This document shows, in pieces, positions 28,404 through 37,932 of a stretch of DNA of 64,000 nt. Made by a program: the position numbers and the translations under genes. The DNA is from Xenorhabdus griffiniae (lineage in GTDB: Bacteria > Pseudomonadota > Gammaproteobacteria > Enterobacterales > Enterobacteriaceae), in assembly GCF_037265215.1 (NCBI RefSeq), contig NZ_CP147737.1, positions 1,830,001 through 1,894,000 on the forward strand. The letters run 5' to 3'. How positions within the stretch are numbered: the first letter of the stretch is position 1; each line of letters starts with the position of its first letter. The notes below the pieces were generated by a model. That model ran no database searches, was not told where the DNA came from, and was given only the letters and a program-made list of their open reading frames with translations.

Positions 28404-30458
28404 ATGGAACTAAAATCAACGCAAATCGGCCAACGCCTTGCTCAGCACCCTTATAATCGGGTACGTCTACTGAATGCTGGCATTGAAGTTAGCGGTGACA
28501 AGCACCAGTACCTTATTCCATTTAATCAATTAATTGGTATTCAGTGTAAGCGAGGGATTGTTTGGGGGGAATTGGAATTTGAACTGCCAGAAGGAAAAGT
28601 CGTTCGCTTGCATGGTACTGAATGGCAGCAAACACAACGTTTTTACCATTATCTATTAAAAGAATGGCAAAAATGGAGTCTCGATATGAGCGATGTCAGT
28701 GCTGATGTTTTGGCTGTTCAAGTAAATGAAATAGCTAAAATCAAACAACAAAATCGTTGGCTAAAAGCCGCTGATTTAGTTTCCATACAACAACAAATCA
28801 AGGAAACATTTCAGGCTTTACCTTTGCCATTACAACGAGTCACGCAATTTGAAAATTGTCGGGACAATTATGAGATTTGTCTGGATTGGTTAGAGTCTGG
28901 TGAAAAAATAATTCAAACGCTGAACCGACAATGGGTTGATCATATGCTGGTGGAATATGGACAATTTTTCCAGACAATAGAAACGTCACCACTTGATTAC
29001 GCTCAATGTCAGGCGGTGATTAATGGTGAACAAAATATTCTGGTATTAGCAGGGGCGGGCAGTGGAAAAACCGCTGTTTTAATTGCGCGCGCAGGGTGGT
29101 TATTGTTACGTCAATCCGCACTTCCTGAGCAAATTTTGTTGTTGGCTTTCGATAGTCGGGCTGCTGATAAAATGAATGAACGTATTCAGGCTCGTTTGAG
29201 AACCCAGGAAATAAAAGCAAAAACATTTCATGCTCTGGCATTGCATATTATTCAGCAAGGCAGTAATAAGTCGCCAAAAATTAGCGAGCTGGAAATTAAT
29301 CTGCAAAAGCGCCGTGATTTTCTCGTTCAAGAATGGCAAAAACAGTGCGGAGAAAAAAAAGCACAGGCTAAAGGTTGGCGAGAATGGTTGAATGAAGAAT
29401 TGGGCTGGCAATTGCCGGAAGGTGAATATTGGCGTGATAAGTCATTGGCGATTCGTTTATCGGTCCGTTTAGAACGTTGGCTGGAATTAATGCGTATGCA
29501 AGGTGGCAGTCAAAAAGAGATGGTTGAACAAACACCTACTGCTTATATTGATGCATTTCAAAAACGTCTACGGCTGATGGCACCTTTACTGAAAGCCTGG
29601 AAATCGGCACTGAAATCTGAGGAGGCCGTCGACTTTCCAGGTTTGATCCATCAGGCGGTGAATATTTTACAGAAAGGTCGATTTATCAGCCCGTGGAAAC
29701 ATATTCTGGTGGACGAATTTCAAGATATTTCTCCCTTGGCGCTCAGATTACTAACGGCATTGAAGGCACAAAATAAGCAAAGTCATTTATTTGTGGCGGG
29801 AGATGATTGGCAGGCAATTTATCGCTTTAGTGGCGCTGAATTACCGTTAACGACAGCATTTTCAACCTATTTTGGTAAAGGCGTTGAGTGTACATTGGAT
29901 ACGACGTATCGTCTTAATGACCGTATTGGGGAAATTGCCAACCAATTTGTGCAACAAAATCCTTATCAATTTAAAAAGCCTCTTAATAGCCTGACGAAAG
30001 GCAGTAAAAAATCGGTTGTTATTTTACCGGAAGAGCAGTTAGAGGCATTACTTAATAAAATGAGTGGTTATGTGACCAGGCAGGAAACTATCTTATTATT
30101 GGCACGTTATCACTATCTCAAACCTGAATTATTGAAAAAAGCACCGACTCGTTGGCCAAATTTGAAGATTGAATTTATGACAATTCATGCAGCTAAAGGG
30201 CAGCAAGCGGATTATGTCATTATACTGGAATTGCAACAGGGCCAAGACGGTTTTCCGGCACCAGCACGAGAATCTGTGATAGAGCAAGTTTTATTACCAC
30301 AACCTGAAAATTTCCCTGATGCAGAAGAGCGTCGTCTGTTATACGTTGCATTAACGCGAGCAAAAAAGCAGGTTTGGTTAATGCAGGAACCGAAAAAACC
30401 ATCTATTTTCATTCATCAACTGGCACAATTGGGCGTACCGATTCAGCGTAAGCCCTAA
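28404..30458 (+). CDS. helD: DNA helicase IV
   Basis: UvrD/Rep-like superfamily 1 3'-5' DNA helicase, 684 aa, full length against E. coli HelD. Walker A LAGAGSGKTAV near residue 214, Walker B VDEFQD near 435, motif III GDDWQAIYRFSGA, motif V TIHAAKGQQADYV and motif VI VALTRAKK near the C-terminus. An N-terminal PH-like region (GLVWGELEFELPEGKVVRLHG-type sequence) is as in E. coli. Confidence 0.95.
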   Translation: MELKSTQIGQRLAQHPYNRVRLLNAGIEVSGDKHQYLIPFNQLIGIQCKRGIVWGELEFELPEGKVVRLHGTEWQQTQRFYHYLLKEWQKWSLDMSDVSADVLAVQVNEIAKIKQQNRWLKAADLVSIQQQIKETFQALPLPLQRVTQFENCRDNYEICLDWLESGEKIIQTLNRQWVDHMLVEYGQFFQTIETSPLDYAQCQAVINGEQNILVLAGAGSGKTAVLIARAGWLLLRQSALPEQILLLAFDSRAADKMNERIQARLRTQEIKAKTFHALALHIIQQGSNKSPKISELEINLQKRRDFLVQEWQKQCGEKKAQAKGWREWLNEELGWQLPEGEYWRDKSLAIRLSVRLERWLELMRMQGGSQKEMVEQTPTAYIDAFQKRLRLMAPLLKAWKSALKSEEAVDFPGLIHQAVNILQKGRFISPWKHILVDEFQDISPLALRLLTALKAQNKQSHLFVAGDDWQAIYRFSGAELPLTTAFSTYFGKGVECTLDTTYRLNDRIGEIANQFVQQNPYQFKKPLNSLTKGSKKSVVILPEEQLEALLNKMSGYVTRQETILLLARYHYLKPELLKKAPTRWPNLKIEFMTIHAAKGQQADYVIILELQQGQDGFPAPARESVIEQVLLPQPENFPDAEERRLLYVALTRAKKQVWLMQEPKKPSIFIHQLAQLGVPIQRKP

Positions 30459-30482
30459 ATTTCTCCCTGATGAGTGTTGAAA

Positions 30483-30941
30483 TCACCGCAATCTTTCATT
30501 GAGATAGCACTGATAATCTGGCACGCTAATATCAACACATTGAGAGAAAAGTGCTGAGTTGATAAGAAAATCGGCGGTTGAACAGTTGGTTGCAACAGGA
30601 ATATTCCAAACCGTTGCCACGCGCAGCAGAGCTTTAACATCAGGATCATGAGGAACCGCGTTCAAAGGATCCCAAAAGAAGATTAAAACATCAATTTTGC
30701 CTGCCGAAATCAGCGCACCGATTTGTTGATCACCTCCCATTGGCCCACTTAACATACTCGTTACAGGCAATCCTGTTTTCTGCTGAATTAAATGCCCCGT
30801 CGTTCCTGTAGCATATAAAGTATGTTTTTCTAACAAAGCATGGTGGTTATTAACCCAGGCCAGCAAGGAGTTTTTACAATGATCGTGTGCGACAAGCGCA
30901 ATTTTTTTCGATTCAGGTAAGGTGCGAACAGTTGATTCCAT
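30483..30941 (-). CDS. mgsA: methylglyoxal synthase
   Basis: Converts dihydroxyacetone phosphate to methylglyoxal and phosphate, bypassing lower glycolysis under phosphate stress. 152 aa. [15 protein letters not shown] contains the catalytic Asp71; the phosphate-binding segment ATGTTGHLI and [19 protein letters not shown] are present. Convergent with helD. Confidence 0.96.
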   Translation of the reverse strand: MESTVRTLPESKKIALVAHDHCKNSLLAWVNNHHALLEKHTLYATGTTGHLIQQKTGLPVTSMLSGPMGGDQQIGALISAGKIDVLIFFWDPLNAVPHDPDVKALLRVATVWNIPVATNCSTADFLINSALFSQCVDISVPDYQCYLNERLR

Positions 30942-31032
30942 AGAGATGCCTTTATATAAATGAATTATTTATCATAAACACTGTAGCAGATAAACCAGAT
31001 GAAAAATGCTGTGGAGAATATGGGAGGACAAA

Positions 31033-31446
31033 ATGAATGATCAATATATAGTGGATATTTTGGGAAAAGTAAAAACCATCGCGTTAGTTGGAGCGAGTGA
31101 GAAAACAGATCGCCCCAGTTATAAGGTCATGGAATACTTACTAAAGCAGGGATATCAAGTTATTCCTGTCAGTCCTAAACTGGCAGGACGGACTTTATTG
31201 AACCAGCCAGTTGTGAGCCAATTATCTGATATTAAACAACCCGTCGATATGGTTGATGTATTTCGCAACGCAGAAGCTGTTTATGGTGTTGCGGAGGAAG
31301 CCATCGCCATTGGTGCAAAAGTCCTTTGGTTACAAAGTGGCATTATCAATGAAGAAGCAAAATTATTGGCAGAAAATGAAGGGTTAGATGTTGTGATGGA
31401 TCGTTGTCCGAAAATTGAAATCCCGCGGTTGGGGATGGAAAAGTGA
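31033..31446 (+). CDS. yccU: CoA-binding domain protein YccU
   Basis: 137-residue Rossmann CoA-binding protein: TIALVGASEKTDRPSYKVMEYLLKQGY at the N-terminus and VVMDRCPKIEIPRLG at the C-terminus, as in E. coli YccU. Molecular role unclear. ATG 31033 follows GGGAGG by 5 nt; an upstream ATG at 31006 has no ribosome binding site. Confidence 0.92.
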   Translation: MNDQYIVDILGKVKTIALVGASEKTDRPSYKVMEYLLKQGYQVIPVSPKLAGRTLLNQPVVSQLSDIKQPVDMVDVFRNAEAVYGVAEEAIAIGAKVLWLQSGIINEEAKLLAENEGLDVVMDRCPKIEIPRLGMEK

Positions 31447-31510
31447 ATAAGGTAGCGATTGGTTTATTATTCACCACCTTAGAGTTATTGGTTAACGGTA
31501 ATAAAAGTAT

Positions 31511-31828
31511 TTAATTTCGTAGCCGTGGCGCTTGTAATTGACTGCGGATAGATTCGGCTAACTCATCCAGAGAGGATTGTTCTGGATGTTCATCTGATGT
31601 TTCGTAAGTCAATTGGGCTTCTGCCAAATAAGTATGAATAGGTTGACCATTGTCATCTTCCATCACAACGTGATACCACGGCGCTGAACGTAAGGTAGCA
31701 TTAGATGCAATATCATTTTCCTGCGGTTGTTCTAAAGAATATTCAGCATCAATATCTACAATAACACCCAAGTAACCCAGCAACCTATGTCGTACTTGCT
31801 GGCCGATACCGAATTTGCTGGCGATCAT
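31511..31828 (-). CDS. hspQ: heat shock protein HspQ
   Basis: 105 aa, matching E. coli HspQ ([14 protein letters not shown] ... [13 protein letters not shown]), a hemimethylated-DNA-binding (YccV-like) protein that acts as a specificity enhancer for Lon. GGAGGT lies 7 nt before ATG 31828; the preceding ATG 31831 would be only 4 nt away, and the longer upstream frame is not conserved. Confidence 0.94.
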   Translation of the reverse strand: MIASKFGIGQQVRHRLLGYLGVIVDIDAEYSLEQPQENDIASNATLRSAPWYHVVMEDDNGQPIHTYLAEAQLTYETSDEHPEQSSLDELAESIRSQLQAPRLRN

Positions 31829-32060
31829 CATAGCCACCTCCAAAGAAACCTTGCAATGACTCTTATATAAGGGCGGTAAGGTAAATTTCAAGCGCGCACC
31901 CGGTGACGGTAGCCGGAATTTTGCATGATTTTTGAAATCAGGATGGCATGTGACCGCCATCTCATAATTTCAGATTAGCTGTTGCGTATATAAAATACAA
32001 TAACAAAAGTGGGTTTAACGTTTCAAAGTTCTTACCATCTTATCTGGGAGGAATATAACG

Positions 32061-32339
32061 ATGACTAAATGCAGCATGACTATTTATGTTTACGGTAGGG
32101 TACAGGGAGTTGGATTCCGTTATCACACTTACCGTTGGGCAAAGAAAAATAAGCTGGCGGGATATGTTCGTAATATGAATGATGGAAGTGTGAAGATTGT
32201 CGCTTGTGGCAATGATGCACAAATCAAAATGTTAACACATTGGCTGGAGCAGGGTGGGCCTCCGGGCGCCAAAATAGAACATTTTCAATCTCAGTTTTGT
32301 GAAGTAGAAGAGATGAGTGATTTTAGCATCCGTCATTAG
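32061..32339 (+). CDS. yccX: acylphosphatase
   Basis: 92-residue acylphosphatase that hydrolyses carboxyl-phosphate bonds. Signature GRVQGVGFR holds the phosphate-binding loop and catalytic Arg; the catalytic Asn is in GYVRNMNDGSV. Same neighbourhood as in E. coli, convergent with tusE. Confidence 0.96.
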   Translation: MTKCSMTIYVYGRVQGVGFRYHTYRWAKKNKLAGYVRNMNDGSVKIVACGNDAQIKMLTHWLEQGGPPGAKIEHFQSQFCEVEEMSDFSIRH

Positions 32340-32354
32340 TGACGGATGAATAAA

Positions 32355-32684
32355 TCAAATACATTTGACTGGTTTGGGAAGGCCGGCAATTTTTGTTGCT
32401 TGTTTTGCCGGCCCTTTGGGAAACAGGCGATAGAGATAACGGCTATTTCCTTTCTCTTCACCATATTTTTGGGCGATCGCTTTGACTAGCATACGAATAG
32501 CGGGTGAAGTATTAAATTCTTCATAAAACTCACGGACAAAACGGATAACTTCCCAGTGCTGTTCGGTTAGAGCGATTGCATCCTGTTCGGCAATGACAGG
32601 AGCCATAGCTTCTTGCCAATCACGATAGTTTTTTAGATAACCTTGTGCATCAGTTTCGATCTCACGACCTTCAAATACCAACAT
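32355..32684 (-). CDS. tusE: sulfur relay protein TusE
   Basis: 109 aa DsrC-family protein that receives sulfur from TusBCD and passes it to MnmA for 2-thiouridine synthesis in tRNA. The essential penultimate Cys108 is present in KPVKCI, and the family block [32 protein letters not shown] C-terminus is intact. Confidence 0.96.
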   Translation of the reverse strand: MLVFEGREIETDAQGYLKNYRDWQEAMAPVIAEQDAIALTEQHWEVIRFVREFYEEFNTSPAIRMLVKAIAQKYGEEKGNSRYLYRLFPKGPAKQATKIAGLPKPVKCI

Positions 32685-32865
32685 AACTTTTTACCATCCA
32701 ATAACGATGGCCGCAATTTAGCAAAAATCACCACTATCCCCAAGAAAGATTACTCAACATGCCGAATAAATAGACCAACAGACAGTATTGTGAGTAAATT
32801 AACCGCAGTTGAACAGATAAATACTTTACATTGGTAACTGTGATGTTTATAGTGCTCGACATCGC

Positions 32866-32953
32866 GGAGGGGTGGCCGAGCGGCTGAAGGCAGCGGTCTT
32901 GAAAACCGCCGATGGGAAACCATCCGAGAGTTCGAATCTCTCCTCCTCCGCCA
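32866..32953 (+). tRNA. serT: tRNA-Ser (anticodon UGA)
   Basis: 88 nt cloverleaf with encoded CCA. Acceptor stem GGAGGGG pairs with CTCCTCC (one G-T pair), anticodon loop CTTGAAAA reads UGA, the long variable arm GATGGGAAACCATC is typical for serine, and the T arm is GAGAG-TTCGAAT-CTCTC. It is the serT position of E. coli and serves as integration site of the element that follows. Confidence 0.97.
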
Positions 32954-33000
32954 TCTACACTTCTAGCAGCATCTCTTAAAGTCTACTTTTCTCAGTAAAA
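32938..33000. other. left attachment region (attL) of the integrated element
   Basis: The tRNA 3' end and following bases (CTCCTCCTCC, then CTACACTTCT, TAAAGTCTA) reappear in diverged form at 49325-49372 as CTCCCTCCTCC, TTACACTTCT and TAAAGTCTA. The integrase gene begins 130 bp later. The exact crossover core cannot be fixed because the right copy has drifted. Confidence 0.65.
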
Positions 33001-33067
33001 TCAAACAAAAAACCAATATCTCATTATATCAAGGTCTACTGTCGTCTTCCTAAATCTCTACAATTTG

Positions 33068-33115
33068 TTGTATAATTTTTTGTATAGAAATTCCCTATAC
33101 ATTTTTTCTATACAA
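33068..33115. promoter_or_regulatory. TTGTATA-type repeated sites before int
   Basis: Four copies of one heptamer in 48 bp: TTGTATA (33068-33074), TTGTATAG (33080-33087), CTATACA (33095-33101) and CTATACAA (33108-33115), two in each orientation. Matching sites occur near the right end (49245-49263). Consistent with integrase arm-type or AlpA/excisionase binding sites overlapping the int promoter. Confidence 0.5.
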
Positions 33116-33128
33116 TATTGGGTGGTTT

Positions 33129-34340
33129 ATGAGGCTAACAGACTTGGCAATCAAACGAGCCAAACCAAAGGAAAAAGCCTATACGCTGGCGGATGGTAAT
33201 GGTCTATCTTTGTTAATCGATACCAAGGGTTCTAAAGGTTGGCGATACCGTTATCAATTTGCAGGTAAAACCAAAATGATCTCATTAGGTGTTTATCCAG
33301 TAGTAACACTCACCGAAGCCAGAAACAAACGCGATGAGGCAAGAAAGCTGGTTGCTAATGGAATTAATCCGAGTGAAGCCCGAAAAGCAGAAAAAACGGC
33401 AGCCATTAATCAAACGGAACACACATTTAAGAATATTGCGCTTGAATGGTACAACAGCCGCAAGGATAGGTGGTCGGTTGGTTACCGTGAAGATATGATG
33501 TCCGCATTTGAAAATGATGTATTTCCTTATATAGGCGATCGCCCGATTGCAGAAATAAAGCCACTCGAACTATTGGAAGTCCTTTCTATTATGGAAAAGA
33601 GAGGAGCGACAGAAAAGTTGAAGAAAGTTCGGCAACGCTGCGGTGAGGTGTGGAAATATGCAATCATTACTGGCAGGGCAGAATATAACCCAGCGCCAGA
33701 TTTAGCGAGTGCTTTTATCCCTCATCAACGCGAACACTACGCTTACCTTTCAGTAGATGAATTACCTGAATTTCTGTGTTCTATTGATAAATATATGGGT
33801 AGTCAAATTGTCAGAACGGCTTTGCGTATTCTTATATTAACAGGCGCTCGCCCTGGTGAATTACGCAAAGCTGAATGGTCAGAGATTGATTTAGATAAGG
33901 CTGTTTGGGAAATATCGGCTGAAAAAATGAAAATGCACCGCCCTCATATAGTGCCATTGTCTGAACAGGTTATTGAGTTACTGAAGCAAATACACCCAAT
34001 CAGCGGTAGTTATCAATATATTTTTCCTAGCCGTACTGATTATAGAAAGCATATATCTGATATGGCATTAAATACGATGATTAGGCGTATGGGTTATAGC
34101 GGTAGAGCCACAGGTCACGGCTTTAGGCACACCATGAGCACTATATTGCACGAACAAGGCTATAACTCTGCTTGGATTGAAACTCAGCTTGCCCATGTTG
34201 ATAAGAACAGCATTCGAGGAACCTACAATCACGCTCAATATCTGGATGGGCGCAGGGAAATGCTTCAATGGTATGCCGACTATATGGAAGCATTAGAACA
34301 AGGCGGAAATGTGGTGCATGGCAAGTTTAGACGTGCTTGA
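33129..34340 (+). CDS. int: P4-type tyrosine integrase
   Basis: 403 aa integrase of the P4/DUF4102 type. N-terminal arm-binding domain (MRLTDLAIKRAKPKEKAYTL), SAM-like core-binding domain, and catalytic domain with Arg in TGARPGELR near residue 240, HGFRHTMS near 330, the second His in LAHVDKN and nucleophile Tyr in GTYNHA near 366. All catalytic residues are present, so the element may be mobile. It starts 175 bp after the tRNA and reads away from it. Confidence 0.95.
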   Translation: MRLTDLAIKRAKPKEKAYTLADGNGLSLLIDTKGSKGWRYRYQFAGKTKMISLGVYPVVTLTEARNKRDEARKLVANGINPSEARKAEKTAAINQTEHTFKNIALEWYNSRKDRWSVGYREDMMSAFENDVFPYIGDRPIAEIKPLELLEVLSIMEKRGATEKLKKVRQRCGEVWKYAIITGRAEYNPAPDLASAFIPHQREHYAYLSVDELPEFLCSIDKYMGSQIVRTALRILILTGARPGELRKAEWSEIDLDKAVWEISAEKMKMHRPHIVPLSEQVIELLKQIHPISGSYQYIFPSRTDYRKHISDMALNTMIRRMGYSGRATGHGFRHTMSTILHEQGYNSAWIETQLAHVDKNSIRGTYNHAQYLDGRREMLQWYADYMEALEQGGNVVHGKFRRA

Positions 34341-34541
34341 TAGTCATGGGATCTGACTGACTATTTCAATGTGAATAGAAATAATCAGTCAAGCCCTTTA
34401 ATTCTGCGAATAATGAAAAATATACTCACTAGTTATCCACAAAACTACCCGATTTTGTACACTTGCACCTGCATGATTAAGTTGTAGAATTTACCCCAGT
34501 AGACACCAAAATAACAACATGGAAACCATGGAGGCGAGCAG

Positions 34542-35450
34542 TTGGATATACTGGGGAAAAGAAAATGGTTAAATCTGAATGAATGTGCAAAATATTTACG
34601 GAAAACACTTAATGATGATATCAGTGTTTCTGACGTAGCTCGCCTGATTGCTGACGGTGAGTTAAAACCATCAATCTTTTTTCACTCTTGCTGCTTTGTA
34701 CGTGAAGTGCAAATCACGAGCAAGCCATTATCCCATGTGCTTAGTGAACCAGAGACAGCTATCACATCAAATATTCATCTTCTTAGCCAAGAAGCTCTAT
34801 TGCCTGATACTCCTATAATTCACGCAACCCCAATTGGTGATAAAATAATCTTTACCGAGGGTATCTGGTCTGCTCTGCACATTGGAATCATTAAATACGA
34901 AGCAGAAAAAAAATACAGTGAAGAGCAGGGGCTACCAAAAACCAAGAGATCTTTATATGAGACGAAAGGGATAATATTGGCAGATGGTGAAAAAAGATTT
35001 CAAGTTGTTCAAAAAATAGACTTTGAACGTGAATTGATCGCATTAGTGAAATTATCTCAGTCTCAAAGAGAGGAAGAGAATGGATTTTTTAAGGCACATA
35101 TAGAGCGATTTAAGCAAATAAAGAACGCTGAAATTACAGGTGATATCTATGACAGTTTTGTGCCATGTGTTGGATTGCCGGAAAATTCATACTTTGCAAT
35201 TAAAAAAGAAGACATAGACGTATTTGTATCTATGTGTATGCCAGCTAGCAAAAAAACATCATCCAAGACGGCTAATAAGCAAGCAGAGTTTATATATGCA
35301 CTAATAGCGGCTCATTATGGGCAAGATATAGCCAATAATCCACGCTCTCATATTGATAATGGTGATATAAGGATTGATCTTGAAAGTAAAGGTTTTGATG
35401 TGCCATCAGGAAACACAGTATCAGGCTGGTTAAAAAACATCAGCGTGTAA
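34542..35450 (+). CDS. hypothetical protein of the island
   Basis: 302 aa, not recognised. TTG start at 34542 about 6 nt after GGAGGCG. The N-terminus (KRKWLNLNECAKYLRKTLNDDISVSDVARLIADGEL) looks like a helix-turn-helix-type domain; the middle is mixed; the C-terminus (KQAEFIYALIAAHYGQDI ... SHIDNGDIRIDLESKG ... SGNTVSGWLKNI) resembles the C-termini of other hypothetical satellite proteins. It sits in the slot between int and alpA where satellites often carry cargo or control genes. Confidence 0.7.
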   Translation: MDILGKRKWLNLNECAKYLRKTLNDDISVSDVARLIADGELKPSIFFHSCCFVREVQITSKPLSHVLSEPETAITSNIHLLSQEALLPDTPIIHATPIGDKIIFTEGIWSALHIGIIKYEAEKKYSEEQGLPKTKRSLYETKGIILADGEKRFQVVQKIDFERELIALVKLSQSQREEENGFFKAHIERFKQIKNAEITGDIYDSFVPCVGLPENSYFAIKKEDIDVFVSMCMPASKKTSSKTANKQAEFIYALIAAHYGQDIANNPRSHIDNGDIRIDLESKGFDVPSGNTVSGWLKNISV

Positions 35451-35565
35451 TATTACATTTGAGTTTGTAATATTACAAAAAGCGCCAAATAAGTTTTGTA
35501 TATTCCCCCTGTCATCAACAAACGTCCACTAAAGAAAATCAAGGACTCGATAACAGGAGGGCTAC

Positions 35566-35781
35566 ATGCCAGCAATCACAATATCTAAAGAAAACCTCAT
35601 ACGCTTACCCGAAGTTCAACGCAGAACTGGCTACGGTAAAGCGTGGATCTACAAACTCATTGCAGATAATAAATTTCCTAAGCAAGTCAAGATTGGTACT
35701 CGCTCAGTCGCTTTTGTTGAGTCAGAAATTGATGACTGGATATCACAACGTATAGCTGAATCTCGCAGCGAGGCAATGTAA
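35566..35781 (+). CDS. alpA: AlpA-family regulator
   Basis: 71 aa winged-helix excisionase-like protein: LIRLPEVQRRTGYGKAWIYKLIADNKFPKQVKIGTRSVAFVESEIDDWI is the full AlpA consensus (recognition helix, wing, tryptophan at the end). In P4 and PICIs AlpA activates or controls integrase and replication genes. GGAGGG precedes the ATG. Overlaps the next start by 1 bp (TAATG). Confidence 0.9.
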   Translation: MPAITISKENLIRLPEVQRRTGYGKAWIYKLIADNKFPKQVKIGTRSVAFVESEIDDWISQRIAESRSEAM

Positions 35782-36056
35782 TGACAAAATTTATATTACC
35801 TACCGACGAACAGCGGAAATATATTCTTTCTGCCTATGGCGAAATTGAAAGGCGAATAAGAGAAAGGGAACGAGAAAGAATATCCGGTATATCTCGTAGT
35901 CATTGCCATAAATTAGAGGGATTAGGTCTATTTCCTCCTCGCTGCCATTTTGGGCGTAATTCTTGTGCATGGTTATTAAGTGATGTTTTATGGTGGGTGC
36001 GTAACCCGCCAACAGTAGAGAACGTAAATAACCCCTACAGCCGAAAATCAAATTAA
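35781..36056 (+). CDS. second AlpA-like regulator
   Basis: 91 aa. The stretch ERISGISRSHCHKLEGLGLFPPRCHFGRNSCAWLLSDVLWWVRNPP follows the AlpA pattern (helix-turn-helix, F-P-x basic strand, wing), though with more cysteines and histidines than usual and a charged Arg/Glu-rich N-terminus. Immediately follows alpA in the same operon. Probably a DNA-binding partner or antagonist of AlpA. Confidence 0.7.
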   Translation: MTKFILPTDEQRKYILSAYGEIERRIRERERERISGISRSHCHKLEGLGLFPPRCHFGRNSCAWLLSDVLWWVRNPPTVENVNNPYSRKSN

Positions 36057-36074
36057 TTAAGGCAGGGTAAAACG

Positions 36075-36764
36075 ATGACATCTAAAAATATGGCCTTAAA
36101 TGGTCAGGGACCCGCTCACACTGAAAACAGCCAAGAACCTATTTTAGTTCAGCACAGAACTGAATCAAGAATTGATTCACGTATGTTTTCTAAGCGCATC
36201 GGAATTCAGCATAAAAGCCTTTATGAGTTAATTAAAAAGAATGCCAAAAGTTTACGGCAGTTTGGAATCCTTCCGTTTCAAACGGAGCGATTAAATACCG
36301 AGCAACTTGGTGAACGCAAACATAAGTATGCCCTGCTCAATGAAAACCAGTTCGATTTTATGTGCCGCCTTGTTCGAGGGCGCAATCATGATCTGATGGT
36401 TCAGTTCAAATTAGACGTAACAAAGGCATTTGCTAAGAAACGAGCCGCTGAACCTATTCGCCGTGAATATTTGCCGAACTACCATGAGTCACGTGATGCG
36501 TTAAGGGATTTAGGCGCAGAGCGTCACCACTATATCAACCTTGCCCGTACTGAGAATCGTTTTGCGGGTTTAATGGATGGTGAACGCCAGAACGCAGACG
36601 AGCAACAGTTGGGGTTACTTGTCTGTATTCAGAAAATTGAACAGGCTGCTTTTCAGGATGCAAGGAACGCGGGTCAATCACCAACACAAGCACTGAGGGA
36701 AGTAAGTCGCCGTATTGAGCTGTTCGCAACACTAATGAACCCTACAGGGCGCATTGGAGGATAA
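36075..36764 (+). CDS. Rha-family phage regulatory protein
   Basis: 229 aa. VQHRTESRIDSRMFSKRIGIQHKSLYELIKKNAKSLRQFGILPFQT is the pRha N-terminal domain; a KilA-C/antirepressor-like C-terminal region follows (YHESRDALRDLGAERHHYINLARTEN). Rha proteins occur in lambdoid phages and satellites and interfere with growth in hosts lacking IHF; here probably an early regulator. Confidence 0.82.
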   Translation: MTSKNMALNGQGPAHTENSQEPILVQHRTESRIDSRMFSKRIGIQHKSLYELIKKNAKSLRQFGILPFQTERLNTEQLGERKHKYALLNENQFDFMCRLVRGRNHDLMVQFKLDVTKAFAKKRAAEPIRREYLPNYHESRDALRDLGAERHHYINLARTENRFAGLMDGERQNADEQQLGLLVCIQKIEQAAFQDARNAGQSPTQALREVSRRIELFATLMNPTGRIGG

Positions 36765-36765
36765 T

Positions 36766-37683
36766 TTGATGAGCGGTCATAAAACATTCTCTGTTCCCCC
36801 GAAACGGGGGAATCAAAGACCAAATATGGAACAATTAACCTCAAGTCGGGGAAAAATTAACTATAGGAATTCCTTGAGGTTAAGGAGTCCTATTGCCGTA
36901 GTTCTCACTTTAGCTGGTCACTCAGAGAAACTTTTCGCTCAGTTCCAATCGGAGAAATATTTCGCTGATGGGTATGCGAATATTTTCGGACACCTCAGTA
37001 ACTCATTGATTTCATCGCTGACCGTCAGATTGGCGTTTGGTCGTAATTTGGGAGGCTCCCCGATTATTTCGGGGTGGTTACTTAACTCATTGATATTTAA
37101 TCACACTGCAAATATGCAGTCTGGTCATAATCTGCACGGAGCTTTTAGCGACGCACAAACTTTGCGACCGTCATTTAGTCAGTCACAAAAAGAAAAGGAT
37201 AGCACGGCGAATGCTACCCTTTGGCGCAACTCAGATTTGAGTTACATGCTAAATCAATTAGTTAGTTATTACTCAGATGATGCTTTGGTTTTGCGCTTTT
37301 CTGATTTGAGTTTCCGTTCGCAGGCATCAATAACCCATGCAGAAAAATTAGCACTTGAGTTAGAAGGCTTACTCGCCTCCACACTATCGTTTATTTCCTC
37401 GATTAATTCATGGGGGAAACGAATTCCTTTGTATCCTGATTTGTTGTTCTTATGCCCTGTTGCCATACGCCTCATCTCAAAAAAGTGTTTTAACACTTAT
37501 AAAGATACACCATTGAACAAAATTCCGAAAGTGTTTAAACAAATTCCTCTTGACGTGTTTAAACATTATGACGTAATGTATTTAAACACCTTCATCGATA
37601 TGAGGGTAAAAATAGCAACGCCCCGAAGTGCGGCAAACACTATCGAGGCGTCTAACCAACAACCGTTAACTGGAGTAACGATT
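36766..37683. repeat. hairpin-rich region upstream of the Icd-like gene
   Basis: About 900 bp with many short perfect inverted repeats: TTCCCCCG-AAA-CGGGGGAA (36794-36812), AACCTCAAG...CTTGAGGTT (36837-36881), CCCCGA-TTATT-TCGGGG (37058-37074), ACTGCA-AATA-TGCAGT (37105-37120), ACTCA-GATT-TGAGT (37229-37242). One spacer, GCACAAACTTTGC at 37152-37164, is also found in the array at 48 kb. The plus strand is open in one frame throughout (from 36754 into the Icd-like gene), but the peptide looks unlike a folded protein; I regard the region as structural DNA/RNA, possibly also translated. Confidence 0.6.
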
Positions 37684-37932
37684 ATGGCTATACAACAGCA
37701 TAACCAAACTCGCCTTAAATTTACATTCCTAATTGCATCAGGCACTCAACGGCTGGTGGATCTTCACCCTGTACGCCTTATCACTGTGCTGGCGGATAGT
37801 GAAGGAGAAGCCCGTCTACTGGCTGGCATCTCTTCCCTGATATTCGTTTCCCGTAAAGCATGGGATATCGGTATCGATACCCCTTTTAACTGTAGCGATA
37901 TGTCTACGGTTCAGGGGGCGAACCATGCGTAA
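37684..37932 (+). CDS. Icd-like host cell division inhibitor family protein
   Basis: 82 aa. The sequence TRLKFTFLIASGTQRLVDLHPVRLITVLADSEGEARLLAG with a downstream hydrophobic strand is the pattern of Icd-like proteins of P4-type satellites. Start ATG 37684 is 9 nt after GGAG; the frame is open far upstream through the hairpin region, but that part is not typical of the family. Function by family name only; division inhibition is not shown for this member. Confidence 0.7.
   Translation: MAIQQHNQTRLKFTFLIASGTQRLVDLHPVRLITVLADSEGEARLLAGISSLIFVSRKAWDIGIDTPFNCSDMSTVQGANHA

Noticed and set aside
36754..37683. Long N-terminal extension of the Icd-like protein as a genuine gene
   Set aside because: The frame is open for about 300 codons, but the peptide lacks domain character and tracks the hairpin series; a well-placed ribosome binding site favours the internal start at 37684.
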